The notes: generated by a model from the letters alone, not told the origin. A stretch of 64,000 nucleotides of DNA from Bacteroidaceae bacterium (GCA_017466325.1 JAFTUK010000005.1:62001-126000); one strand, 5' to 3'. Shown: positions 32,425 through 40,720, counted from the stretch's first letter. A program made the numbers and translations.

Positions 32425-32469
32425 CCCAAATCGGTCATTAGCGCATTACAGTCCAATGACCGATTTGGG
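32425..32469. repeat. Dispersed hairpin repeat, copy 2 (perfect 15-bp arms)
   Basis: CCCAAATCGGTCATT (32425-32439) and AATGACCGATTTGGG (32455-32469) are perfect inverted arms around AGCGCATTACAGTCC. It lies immediately after the M28 peptidase stop codon (32471-32473), so it may end that transcript; relatives are at 1221 and 40483. Confidence 0.8.
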
Positions 32470-32470
32470 T

Positions 32471-33493
32471 TTAATTAAACTCCGTATTTGCCATCTTCCA
32501 CAGGCACAGGAAGGCAGCCTTGGTGATGTCCACCATCTTGTCCCAGTTGATGCGTTCTGCGTGGTCCGATGGCATGTGGTAGTCGGGATGCCCGTCGGTG
32601 TGATACCACACTATGGAGGCGCCGGCCTTGAAGAAGGGCACCTGGTCGCTGCCTCCGCTTAGGTCGTCCGAAGGAAAAAGGTCGGGGTCGAGGGCAAGCG
32701 AATATTTCTCTATGTCGCTCTTCAGCCATGTGGCATAGACCGAGTCCTTGGCCAGGTACAGGTATTTCATTTGCCGGGGACGGTGTTCCATGTTGTTGCG
32801 CCCGATCATGTCGAAGTTCATGTAGCCCTTCACCTTCTTTATGTCGGGGAAGTTGTTGACGAAGTATTTCGAACCGAACAGTCCTTTCTCCTCTCCGTCC
32901 CAAAGGGCAAAGATTACCGTCTTCTCGGGTTGCTGGCCGGTAGCTATGAAGGCGCTGAGTATCTGGAGAACGGCCTGCACTCCGGATGCGTTGTCGTCTG
33001 CCCCGTTGAAAATATTGTCACCCTGCAGCAAAGGGTCGTATCCCAGATGGTCGTAGTGTGCACCCACGATGACAATCTCCTCGGGGTTTCTTCCCTCGAT
33101 TTTGGCCAGTATGTTGCGCATGGGAGCAATGCGGTGCGGCTTTTTCTTCAGTGTCTCCACTTTGTCCGGGTCCACGGTAAACGGCGCATTACTCCGCTCG
33201 GCAGAATAGGCGTTGAAAGGTTGTCCGAAGCCCTCTTCCAAGAGAGGCTTGGCACCCATTAACTTGAGGATGGAAATCAGGTATTCTCCGGCTACTTGCC
33301 CATGTCCGGTACCCGCTTCGCGTCCCATCAGGGCATCGGATGCAAGGAACTCCACGTATGCCTCGGCCTTTTGTCTGTTGATGCTAAGCAACCCCTTCTG
33401 TTCGGGTGTCACTTTCTCCTTCTTCTTTGCCTCGCACGGCACCGTTGCCATTGCTCCAATCAGAGCCAGGAGCAGAAAAAATCTCATCTTCAT
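32471..33493 (-). CDS. M28-family zinc aminopeptidase
   Basis: 340 residues from the ATG at 33493. An ATG at 33520 is excluded because it falls next to the -7 element (33522-33529). A signal peptide (FFLLLALIGAMATVPCEA) is followed by the peptidase domain with GAHYDHLGYD, NGADDNASGV, ALWDGEEKGLFGS, MNFDMIGRN and a final His in YHMPSDH, i.e. both zinc-ligand sets and the catalytic acidic residues. It probably trims peptides in the periplasm. Confidence 0.92.
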   Translation of the reverse strand: MKMRFFLLLALIGAMATVPCEAKKKEKVTPEQKGLLSINRQKAEAYVEFLASDALMGREAGTGHGQVAGEYLISILKLMGAKPLLEEGFGQPFNAYSAERSNAPFTVDPDKVETLKKKPHRIAPMRNILAKIEGRNPEEIVIVGAHYDHLGYDPLLQGDNIFNGADDNASGVQAVLQILSAFIATGQQPEKTVIFALWDGEEKGLFGSKYFVNNFPDIKKVKGYMNFDMIGRNNMEHRPRQMKYLYLAKDSVYATWLKSDIEKYSLALDPDLFPSDDLSGGSDQVPFFKAGASIVWYHTDGHPDYHMPSDHAERINWDKMVDITKAAFLCLWKMANTEFN

Positions 33494-33521
33494 AGAGTAG
33501 GAAAAGTTGTTGTTCTTCACG

Positions 33522-33529
33522 CAAAGGTA
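33522..33529 (-). promoter_or_regulatory. Putative -7 element of the M28 peptidase gene
   Basis: TACCTTTG on the minus strand, 29 nt before the chosen start codon at 33493; it fixes the start choice. Confidence 0.65.
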
Positions 33530-33606
33530 CGAATAAGCAGGCGTAAAACCAAGTTTATGCCTGCTTTAATTTGTGTGTTGTCGTGCATAAGTGTCAATCT
33601 TGCACG

Positions 33607-33740
33607 TCAGATGCTCTCGTAGTAATCCAGGAATTCCTTGGGGAATCGTACCGGCTTGTTCCTGTCCATGTTGAAGTAGTATCCCACCTGTCGGGCGGTG
33701 CAGAAGGTGCGTTCTCCCTCCACTATTTCTATCTCTGCTT
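33607..33740 (-). pseudogene. C-terminal remnant of a 4HBT thioesterase gene
   Basis: The last about 44 codons (AEIEIVEGERTFCTARQVGY, then PVRFPKEFLDYYESI and stop at 33607) match the C-terminal end of hot-dog thioesterases. The reading frame is cut at 33740-33741 by the MITE-like element, and the sequence on its other side is a tRNA terminator, so the 5' part is lost. An apparent longer frame runs through the element and the tRNA but is an artefact. Confidence 0.7.
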
Positions 33741-33857
33741 CGGACCCTCCCCCCCCTTGCCTCTCCCAAGGGCGGGGAGTATAATGTACTGCCGATGTGG
33801 CCACGAGTCGGTTGTAATTACTCCCTCCCATACAGGGGAGGGCTGGGGGAGGGGTCC
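33741..33857. mobile_element. MITE-like 117-bp element
   Basis: The ends are inverted: the left reads CGGACCCTCCCCCCC and the right, reverse-complemented, GGACCCCTCCCCCAGCCCTC, with similarity continuing about 35 bp to a GGGAGTA...TTACAA motif. GCTT occurs directly on both sides (33737-33740 and 33858-33861) as a candidate 4-bp target duplication. It has no coding capacity. A related solo sequence is at 4871-4914. Confidence 0.6.
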
Positions 33858-33870
33858 GCTTGGTAAACAA

Positions 33871-33900
33871 AAAGAGGAGAGTCTCGAAACTCTCCTCTTT
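33871..33900 (-). terminator. tRNA-Asp terminator
   Basis: The 12-bp stem AAAGAGGAGAGT/ACTCTCCTCTTT is followed on the minus strand by TTTTTGTTTACC, directly after the tRNA. Confidence 0.88.
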
Positions 33901-33901
33901 G

Positions 33902-33975
33902 CGGTGCGGACGGGACTCGAACCCGCGACCCCTAGCGTGACAGGCTAGTATTCTAACCAGCTGAACTACCGCACC
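33902..33975 (-). tRNA. tRNA-Asp (anticodon GTC)
   Basis: The minus strand gives the acceptor stem GGTGCGG/CCGCACC with discriminator G, D-arm region TAGTTCAGCTGGTTAGAA, anticodon arm CTAGC-ctGTCac-GCTAG and T-arm GCGGGTTCGAGTCCCGT. Length is 74 nt; CCA is not encoded. Confidence 0.97.
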
Positions 33976-34133
33976 AGCGTTTGTTCTTTCTGTTTTGCGA
34001 GTGCAAAGGTAAGACATTATTCCGAAACCTCCAAATGATTTGGCAAGTTTTTTTTCATTTCTTCTGGAAATAAGTCTTCGGATGGCGGTAGGTGTTGTGG
34101 CAGCCTGGTGCTAAAGGGGTGGGGCGAAAGTGC

Positions 34134-35273
34134 TCATTTGATATTTATGTTGCCATGCATGTTTTCTATTTGGAAGAGTGTGGGGGCACTGGAAGATGTT
34201 CCGAAGTATCCTTCCTTGGAAGAGAAGAAGTCCTTTTCCACTATGTGTGTGTTCTTGTGTTTTATTAGCCCGTCAATGCTTATTGAACCGAACCTGCTGC
34301 TCAGTTTGTAGCCGGCATTTATCTGTTTGGGTATACGGAGCTTCAGGTCGGTGAAGGTGCCCTTCATGTAGAAACTCTCAAATTTGGTTTTCTCGCTGAT
34401 GCTGACTTTAATCTTGGAGTGCTGGCTGTTGGGGATGTTGACGAGTGTGCCTGCCTGACTGAGTTCTATGGACGAGTGCTGGCTGGAAATGGTTGTCTTT
34501 CCTGTAGCCAGACCGATGTCTATGGTTGAGTGTTGTATGTCCATGTCCGCATCCTTGAAACTTCCTATGCTGACATGTGAGAAACTTTCTTTAAGGGCAA
34601 GTGTGTTGCAGGTGCCTATGCTTACTTCTTTGCAATGGGAGTTTTTTATGTCCAACTGGTTGCATTTGCCTATGCTTACATTGCAGAACGATGCGTTTAC
34701 CTTGGCCCGGTTGCTTCTGGTGAGATACAGGTTGCCGTGTGCGGCCTCCAGGATACATTCTCCATCTGCCTTTATGTTCTGGCACAGCAAGGTTCCGAAA
34801 CTGACCTTGGCCTCCAGTTTTGCGCATTCGTAGTCGGGGATGTGTATGTCTCCGAAAGCGTTTAGTACGGTAAGCGACAGTTCGTTTTCTGGCACATACA
34901 CCGCCCATGTGGACTCCATGCTGTTTTGCTTGTCGTTGTTGCCTGTGTCGTTGCGTCTGAGTTCCAGGCTATATGTGTTGCCCTCCTCCTGACGGATAAT
35001 CTCCGTGCTTTCCAGCATTTTGTCGGCATAACTCTGGCTTTCGGCCTTTATGTGTAACTTGTAATCCAGTTCTATCATGTCCTTGTCCCAGACATAGATC
35101 CTGATGTTGCCAAAGCGGTTGTTTAGTTTCAGCGTTGCGCCTCTCTTTACGTTCCGGAAGGTAATCTTCCCGGTCTTGCTTCTCTCGAATTGTGCCTCGC
35201 TTGCAAGGGCATGCGGCATGGCTATGGCGAGTAGTGCCAATAGCAGGCATAGTGTTCTGGCGATGTGTCTCAT
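34134..35273 (-). CDS. DUF4097-type beta-helical secreted protein
   Basis: 379 residues. A signal peptide (MRHIARTLCLLLALLAIAMP) is followed by repeated short strands typical of DUF4097/adhesin-like beta-helices (LKLNNRFGNIRIYVWDKDMI, LTVLNAFGDIHIPDYECAKL, FCNVSIGKCNQLDIKNSH). The repeat VSIG...CNxL recurs several times. Third gene of a sigma/anti-sigma operon (gap of 14 nt), so it is probably the output or sensor of that module. Biochemical role unknown. Confidence 0.75.
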   Translation of the reverse strand: MRHIARTLCLLLALLAIAMPHALASEAQFERSKTGKITFRNVKRGATLKLNNRFGNIRIYVWDKDMIELDYKLHIKAESQSYADKMLESTEIIRQEEGNTYSLELRRNDTGNNDKQNSMESTWAVYVPENELSLTVLNAFGDIHIPDYECAKLEAKVSFGTLLCQNIKADGECILEAAHGNLYLTRSNRAKVNASFCNVSIGKCNQLDIKNSHCKEVSIGTCNTLALKESFSHVSIGSFKDADMDIQHSTIDIGLATGKTTISSQHSSIELSQAGTLVNIPNSQHSKIKVSISEKTKFESFYMKGTFTDLKLRIPKQINAGYKLSSRFGSISIDGLIKHKNTHIVEKDFFSSKEGYFGTSSSAPTLFQIENMHGNINIK

Positions 35274-35287
35274 ATTTCTTGGGGTGT

Positions 35288-35824
35288 TTATTGTTGTTTG
35301 CTTAGTCGTGCCTGTTTGCCTTCGTTCAGTATCGTGTGTATGTATTGCAGACTTCTAAGGTGCGACTGGTATATGGATGCTATATGGTATATCTTTTCGT
35401 CTTCGGAGAGATGCTCTCCGTCAATGTCGGCAACGAGCGAATCCGGTGCCATGTTAATCTTGATGACTTCGTCCATGAGCCTGTCTCTGGTTTTGGGGTC
35501 AAGTTCTTTGCACAGGTTGGCGATGAACTCGGTTTCGTTCCACAACAGGGACCTGTAATAGCCACGTACTTCTGCAATCATCAGGTCGGCTTCGGTGGGA
35601 GGGGCTTCATCCCTGTGCATGCCGGGTGTGACGAAGAAGAACAGCAACAGGGATGCGGCAATGGCCGCGGAGGTTAGCAGGCGCCATGTTTTCCACCGCT
35701 TCTTCTCGCGCTCGGCTTTCTCCAGCCGTTTCATGAACCTTTCCCTGCTTCCCGGTGGAAGTCGGGGGGTGTCAATGCTTGACTTGATTAGAAGTTCCAG
35801 TTCTGTGTCATTTATGTTTTTCAT
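35288..35824 (-). CDS. Putative anti-sigma factor, single-pass membrane protein
   Basis: 178 residues. The N-terminal cytoplasmic part (LELLIKSSIDTPRLPPGSRE, RFMKRLEKAE) resembles the FRVPEGYF-type region of other Bacteroidota anti-sigma-like proteins. One transmembrane helix (about 49-67, SAAIAASLLLFFFVTPG) is followed by a periplasmic helical domain. The start overlaps the sigma gene by 17 nt, which indicates coupling. Confidence 0.6.
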   Translation of the reverse strand: MKNINDTELELLIKSSIDTPRLPPGSRERFMKRLEKAEREKKRWKTWRLLTSAAIAASLLLFFFVTPGMHRDEAPPTEADLMIAEVRGYYRSLLWNETEFIANLCKELDPKTRDRLMDEVIKINMAPDSLVADIDGEHLSEDEKIYHIASIYQSHLRSLQYIHTILNEGKQARLSKQQ

Positions 35825-36347
35825 ATCGGAAGCATGTTATCAGTTTCTGTTTCGCCCGTGTCAACTGTGTCCTGATGGTAGAGGGTTTGGCATGGAGCAG
35901 GGAGGCGATGTCGTCCGAACTCAGGTCCTCCACTACGGATAATAGCAGCACCGTCTTGTATTTCTCCGGAAGGGAATCGATGGCCTGACGCAGATTTCCG
36001 TTCCTTTCCGCATCAATCAGCATGTCGTCTGTCCCCTCGTCTGCGGTGATGTCAATGCCCTCCTCCCAACAGTCCCATCTGTTTTTCTGCTTTCTCAGGC
36101 GGTCTATGGTTTCGTTTATGGTTATACGCCTGAGTCTTCGTTCCATGTCTGCCTGTCTGTCCAGCATCTGTATTTTTCCGGTAAGCGGGAGTAACAGGAC
36201 TTCCTGTACTATATCCTCCGCTTCGTACTCATCGCCTATAAGACGGCATGCCGTGGAGAACATGGTTTGTGCAAACAGATTGTAGAAGGCCGTCTGTGCA
36301 CTTCTGTCCCTGTTCCGGCATCCCTTTATGATTTCATCGTAACTCAC
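35808..36347 (-). CDS. ECF-type RNA polymerase sigma factor
   Basis: 179 residues. Region 2 is at about 10-85 (AFYNLFAQTMFSTACRLIGD, EYEAEDIVQEVLLLPL) and region 4 at about 118-172 (AIDSLPEKYKTVLLLSVVED, LSSDDIASLLHAKPSTIRTQ). The usual LxxWL segment after region 2.3 is modified (DMERRLRRITINETIDRLRK). It heads an operon with an anti-sigma-like gene and a DUF4097 protein, parallel in design to the operon at 1976-3441. Confidence 0.88.
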   Translation of the reverse strand: MSYDEIIKGCRNRDRSAQTAFYNLFAQTMFSTACRLIGDEYEAEDIVQEVLLLPLTGKIQMLDRQADMERRLRRITINETIDRLRKQKNRWDCWEEGIDITADEGTDDMLIDAERNGNLRQAIDSLPEKYKTVLLLSVVEDLSSDDIASLLHAKPSTIRTQLTRAKQKLITCFRYEKHK

Positions 36348-36478
36348 TTCTTGTCGTTGTTATAGGCAATGTTTCTGTCTATATAACGTAAACCGGCGCT
36401 GGTTTGCTACAAAGAAAGGCATTTTTTTCGCGCTAAAGGGCAAAAAACATTCCAGTACCGATTTCTGTGCCCTGCATT

Positions 36479-36538
36479 CGGTACAGGAGTACCGCCGTGT
36501 CGGTATTGGAGTACCGTCGTGTCGGTATTGCAGTACCG
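36479..36538. repeat. 22-nt-period hairpin array, locus 3
   Basis: Three 16-nt units start at 36479, 36501 and 36523, exactly 22 nt apart: CGGTAC-agga-GTACCG, CGGTAT-tgga-GTACCG and CGGTAT-tgca-GTACCG, with 6-nt spacers CCGTGT-like. A degraded fourth unit would start at 36545 (GAGTACTG). A half unit (CAGTACCG) lies at 36453-36460. It is in the 323-bp gap between divergent sigma and GH20 genes, which otherwise holds the promoter below. Confidence 0.8.
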
Positions 36539-36629
36539 ACGTGAGAGTACTGGCTCTGTAAAGGGTATGCAGATGGGTGTTTTAACACATTATAAGAACT
36601 TTGGTGGGGGATGTGTGGATAAATTTCTG

Positions 36630-36637
36630 TATCTTTG
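36630..36637 (+). promoter_or_regulatory. Putative -7 element of the GH20 gene
   Basis: TATCTTTG, 33-41 nt before the start codon at 36671. A TTTG at 36600-36603 is too far for a normal -33. Confidence 0.55.
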
Positions 36638-36670
36638 GCGCGTAGAACTAACCAAAACAACGATAACACC

Positions 36671-39600
36671 ATGAAAAGACTGTTTGCATCAATCTCCTTC
36701 CTTGTGGCTGCTGCCACCCTGTCCATGGCCGGAGTGCTAGTAACGGAGTACATGTCTGCCGTGAAGGGAGAGCAGGTGAAAGGTTCCGTCAAGGCGGATA
36801 CCTATTATATTATATCCGGTATAGACCAGGGGTCCAGGGAATATTACCTGTACGACAACGGCCGGCAGGTGAAGGGCAGCGCAGCCTTCCCCACGGGCGA
36901 CGAATCCACGGCTTCGCACGTCTGGACGTTGAAGTCCAGTGGCGATGCGTGGGTTATAGTTAACGTTGACACGGGCAGGAACATGAACCTAGGTTCGTCC
37001 AACGGCAGCGCCATAGGCATGTCCTCGGCGGAGCAGGAGAATGCCATACATTTCGGTTCTGACGGCTACCTGACAATACTTAACGCCAACGGGCAGGCCA
37101 TAGACATGACCGCTAACGGTGCCAATCCCACCACGTGGAAGGGAACCGCCACTCCCAGCGGTTCGCGCAGGTTGAAGATATATGAGGTTGAGGATGTGAG
37201 GATGGAGCAGAAGAAGTCCCTGAGCCTTATCCCTGCCCCCAAGTCGGCAACGGTGGGCGAGGGCGAGTTCGTGCTGAAGAGCGGTCTTACCATCGGAGTG
37301 GGACAGTTCTCCCAGACCGATGTGCAGAATGCGGTGCTGGCAGACGTGGCACGTCTTATCACCACGCTGGACAATGCAACTGGCCTGGGATGCAAGGCCG
37401 CTCCTGGCAAAGCGGACATCACCATCGGCGAGAACAAGGATGTCGCTCCAGAGGGCTACGTCCTGGACATTGCCCCAGACGGTGTGGAGATACAGGTTTC
37501 TTCCGCCGACGGAGCATACTATGCCATACAGAGCCTCCTGCGCCTGTTGCCCCCCAATGTAGTACTGGGCAAGGAGGGAGAGGCTGGGTGCACCTATGCC
37601 CTGCCCGTAGTCCGTATAGAAGACGAACCGCGCTTTGCCTACCGAGGTTTCATGCTCGACGTAAGCCGCCACTTCTTCACCATAGAGCAGATAAAGAAGA
37701 TGCTGGACCTGATGGCCATCTACAAGATGAACGTATTCCACTGGCATCTGACTGACGATCAGGGATGGCGTGCTGAGATAAAGCAGTATCCCCTGCTTAC
37801 CACCAAGGGAGCCGAGCGCAGGAGCAGTTACGATACGCCGATTACCAGGGTGGAGGAGAACGGACAGGTCTACTGGACAGGCGAGGGTGCGCAGACAAAC
37901 CGCAAGTACGGTCCATTCTATTACACCCAGGAGGAGATGAAGGACATCGTGCGCTATGCGGCAGAACGCCATATCGACGTGTTGCCAGAGGTGGACATGC
38001 CCGGACATTTCGTTGCCGCAATGCATGCCTATCCCCAATACTCCTGCCATCCCGACCGTGCCCCCGAGGTGTGGATAAACGGTGGTATCAGCGCCGATGT
38101 CCTCAATGTGGCCAACCCCGAGGCCGTGCAGTTTGCCAAGAACATCATCACCGAACTCTGTGCCATATTCCCTTACCCCTATTTCCACATCGGAGGCGAC
38201 GAGTGCCCCACTTCGCAATGGGAGGGCAATGCCCTTTGCCAGGAGAAACTCGCCGCTTTAGGCAAGAGTAGTTTCCGTGCCTTGCAGACGGAGTTCATAC
38301 GCGAGATAAACGAACATCTTGCCTCCCTGGGCAAGAGGATGGTTTGCTGGAACGAATGCATCACGGAAAGCGGTGCCGACCTGGACCTGATGAAGCAGTC
38401 CGGCGCCACCATTATGTGCTGGAACCCCTGCCAGAGCGGAGCGGCAAAGGCTGCCTCCCTGGGACTGAATGCCATCATCACGGAGTGGGGTAGCGGTTGC
38501 TACTACATAAACCGCCGTCAGAGCAACGACTATGGCGAACCCACCGCGGCAGGTTCGGGCAACGACAATGTTGAGGCTACCTACAACTATGTGCCTGTCC
38601 CCTCGGGTGTTTCCGCACAGGCGGCAAAGTATTATGTGGGTGTGCAGGGAACCTTCTGGGCAGAGCATGTCAGCAGTAACGAGTATCTGGAATATCTGGC
38701 TCTGCCTCGTCTCATGTGCATTGCCGAGGCCGGCTGGACACCGCAGGAGCAGAAGAACTGGCCTTCCTTCGTACGCCGCATGACCGTGGACACCGAGATG
38801 CTGGACCTCGGCCAGTACATCTATGCACGCCACTGGATGGAGGACTATGTGCCACGCCAGGCTCCGTCTTCGCCCATAGCGGACGGCAGTGTGGTTACTT
38901 TCACCAACAAGAGCGCCGACCGCGGACAGTGCCTTGCCGACGAGGACGGTGCACTGAACGCCCAGGGCAATGTCTGCACGGAGTGGACGCTGGAGTCTGC
39001 CGGCAACGGCAAATTCTATATTCGCAGCAATGTGAGCGGAAAGTATCTCTATGCCGAAAACGGCAATAGCGGAACGATGGTGACGCTGGGCACCTCCAAG
39101 ACGCCCTGGGCTTTCGACACCACCACCGTTCCCGGTTATGTGGCCATCTGTTATGATACCACATCGGGAAATGCCGTCAACAACAATGTCAGCAACGCCA
39201 CCAAGGCACGCCTCTTTGCCCACGGTACGGGCAACGGAGCCTCATTCTGGACCATAGCCACCGAAGAGCAGACGGAACTGAAGGACGGCGAGACAGGCAC
39301 CCTCGTGTACGATTTCTACTATCTGGGCATCAGCATAGGGCGCAAGGAGTTCCGCCTCGCGAAGGGCACACCGTATCCCGCCTTTTTGGAGTATGTCCCC
39401 AATGGCTATATGCCTATGTCCGATGAGGTTCCAGCAGGCCAGGTGCACCTCGTCAGCGAAACCAGGGAGATAGCCGTTCAGCGCATCCCCGAGACGGGTC
39501 GCTACTATCGTTTCCAGAATACAATCATGAACCGCTTCCTCAGCACCGGTGCCGCATCGCTCCAGACATTCAGTACCACCGAGGCAGGGCACAACACCAT

Positions 39601-40435
39601 ATTCTATTACGATGCCGGCGAACTGCTTTCCTACGACCGCGGACTGTACCTCCAGGGCGCCGGTCTTGCCGAGGCAGGTTCGAAGGGTTCTGAGGTAAGC
39701 ATCGCACCCAGCCTTGCCAAGGAGACGGACAGATACAACATCATCTGCGACGGCACGGACTATCTCAGACTTTACGACGAGGACGCCACGCCCAACACCA
39801 CGGGCAGCATGTCTACGGCACAGAAGGCCAAGGCCTACAACTTCCAGTACCGCCAGGTCCTCTCCCTCCCCGTGACATTGGACGCCAATGGGTGGACCAC
39901 ATTCTCAGCTTCCATGCCAGTGACGGTTCCCCAAGGGTGTATGGCATACGTCACCGAGGCATACGACCCCTCCACAGCCAGTCTTACCCTGAAGGCAGTG
40001 GCACCGGGAACAGTGGTCCATGCGCACACAGGCCTGTTGCTCCGTGGCACACCATCGGAAACCGTAGAGATGCAGGTGTCCGAGTCCGGAATCCGCTATG
40101 AAGGCAACCTGCTGCAACCTTCCGTACTTGCTGCGTCCCTGGCGCCCGAGACCAAGGCCTATGCCTTTGTCAGCGAGAACAACACCGTATCGTTCCGCCT
40201 GATGGATGCCAGCCAGCGCCAACTCCCTGCCCATAGCAGTTGGCTGCTTCTGGATGCGGAATCCGCCACACAGAGCATTTCCATAGTCCTTCCCGGTCAG
40301 GAAACCTCCATAGGGCACATAGCGGGAACAGAATCGTCCGCGCAAGGCATCTACAACATCCACGGACAGACGCTGCGCACCCCCCAGCCTGGTATAAACA
40401 TAGTCGGTGGCAAAAAGGTTGTGCTTAGGCAGTAG
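36671..40435 (+). CDS. Beta-N-acetylhexosaminidase, GH20, multidomain secreted
   Basis: 1254 residues from the ATG at 36671 (signal peptide MKRLFASISFLVAAATLSMA). Domains in order: a ricin/trefoil-like lectin domain (about 35-170), the GH20b non-catalytic domain (about 178-310, LSLIPAPKSATVGEG), and the GH20 (beta/alpha)8 barrel (about 315-710) with RGFMLDVSRHFF, VFHWHLTDDQGWR, PEVDMPGHF and the catalytic pair in HIGGDECP (D510-E511). Several beta domains of lectin type follow (about 740-1210), and a short sorting-like tail (QGIYNIHGQTLR, INIVGGKKVVLRQ). It removes terminal GlcNAc/GalNAc, fitting mucin or host glycan use with GH89 and the sialate esterase. A palindrome begins at the stop codon. 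Confidence 0.93.
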   Translation: MKRLFASISFLVAAATLSMAGVLVTEYMSAVKGEQVKGSVKADTYYIISGIDQGSREYYLYDNGRQVKGSAAFPTGDESTASHVWTLKSSGDAWVIVNVDTGRNMNLGSSNGSAIGMSSAEQENAIHFGSDGYLTILNANGQAIDMTANGANPTTWKGTATPSGSRRLKIYEVEDVRMEQKKSLSLIPAPKSATVGEGEFVLKSGLTIGVGQFSQTDVQNAVLADVARLITTLDNATGLGCKAAPGKADITIGENKDVAPEGYVLDIAPDGVEIQVSSADGAYYAIQSLLRLLPPNVVLGKEGEAGCTYALPVVRIEDEPRFAYRGFMLDVSRHFFTIEQIKKMLDLMAIYKMNVFHWHLTDDQGWRAEIKQYPLLTTKGAERRSSYDTPITRVEENGQVYWTGEGAQTNRKYGPFYYTQEEMKDIVRYAAERHIDVLPEVDMPGHFVAAMHAYPQYSCHPDRAPEVWINGGISADVLNVANPEAVQFAKNIITELCAIFPYPYFHIGGDECPTSQWEGNALCQEKLAALGKSSFRALQTEFIREINEHLASLGKRMVCWNECITESGADLDLMKQSGATIMCWNPCQSGAAKAASLGLNAIITEWGSGCYYINRRQSNDYGEPTAAGSGNDNVEATYNYVPVPSGVSAQAAKYYVGVQGTFWAEHVSSNEYLEYLALPRLMCIAEAGWTPQEQKNWPSFVRRMTVDTEMLDLGQYIYARHWMEDYVPRQAPSSPIADGSVVTFTNKSADRGQCLADEDGALNAQGNVCTEWTLESAGNGKFYIRSNVSGKYLYAENGNSGTMVTLGTSKTPWAFDTTTVPGYVAICYDTTSGNAVNNNVSNATKARLFAHGTGNGASFWTIATEEQTELKDGETGTLVYDFYYLGISIGRKEFRLAKGTPYPAFLEYVPNGYMPMSDEVPAGQVHLVSETREIAVQRIPETGRYYRFQNTIMNRFLSTGAASLQTFSTTEAGHNTIFYYDAGELLSYDRGLYLQGAGLAEAGSKGSEVSIAPSLAKETDRYNIICDGTDYLRLYDEDATPNTTGSMSTAQKAKAYNFQYRQVLSLPVTLDANGWTTFSASMPVTVPQGCMAYVTEAYDPSTASLTLKAVAPGTVVHAHTGLLLRGTPSETVEMQVSESGIRYEGNLLQPSVLAASLAPETKAYAFVSENNTVSFRLMDASQRQLPAHSSWLLLDAESATQSISIVLPGQETSIGHIAGTESSAQGIYNIHGQTLRTPQPGINIVGGKKVVLRQ

Positions 40436-40455
40436 GGACACGGCATGCCGTGTCC
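40436..40455. repeat. 20-bp palindrome, same sequence as 17687-17706
   Basis: GGACACGGCATGCCGTGTCC directly follows the GH20 stop codon (TAG at 40433-40435), preceded by GTAG as in the other copies. It could act as a transcript end structure. Confidence 0.8.
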
Positions 40456-40482
40456 GCAAATCTGCAGACGCAACCCATTAAC

Positions 40483-40644
40483 CCCAAATCGGTCATTAGC
40501 GTTATGATGATAATAGCGTTTGTTTTTCAACAGATGTTTTGCCACTTTGAGGGCGCAATGGGATTCCATTGTAACCGAGAAGCGACGAAACAGATGACAA
40601 AAAGACGGTTTCATTAGCGAATAACAGTCAATGACCGATTTGGG
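40483..40644. repeat. Dispersed hairpin repeat, copy 3, with a 109-bp insertion
   Basis: The outer arms CCCAAATCGGTCATT (40483-40497) and AATGACCGATTTGGG (40630-40644) are the same as in the compact copy at 32425-32469. Inside, TCATTAGCG occurs twice (40493-40501 and 40611-40619) with 109 bp between, as if a small sequence had been inserted and had duplicated 9 bp. No gene in 40436-40720. Confidence 0.7.
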
Positions 40645-40656
40645 TTAAACATAGCA

Positions 40657-40693
40657 GTGAGGCTGTATCGGACTTGCTCCGGCACAGCCTCAC
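40657..40693 (-). terminator. Terminator hairpin after the DUF4878 gene
   Basis: A 10-bp stem GTGAGGCTGT/ACAGCCTCAC, 28 nt after the stop at 40721. T-richness is modest on either side (TGCTATGTTT on the minus). Confidence 0.65.
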
Positions 40694-40720
40694 TTTGATT
40701 GTCATACAACTTGCTATCCG

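Noticed and set aside
33607..34017. 136-codon minus frame across the tRNA-Asp region
   Set aside because: Its middle (VVQLVRILACHARGRGFESR) is a translation of the tRNA gene and the MITE-like element; only the last about 44 codons are a real gene remnant.
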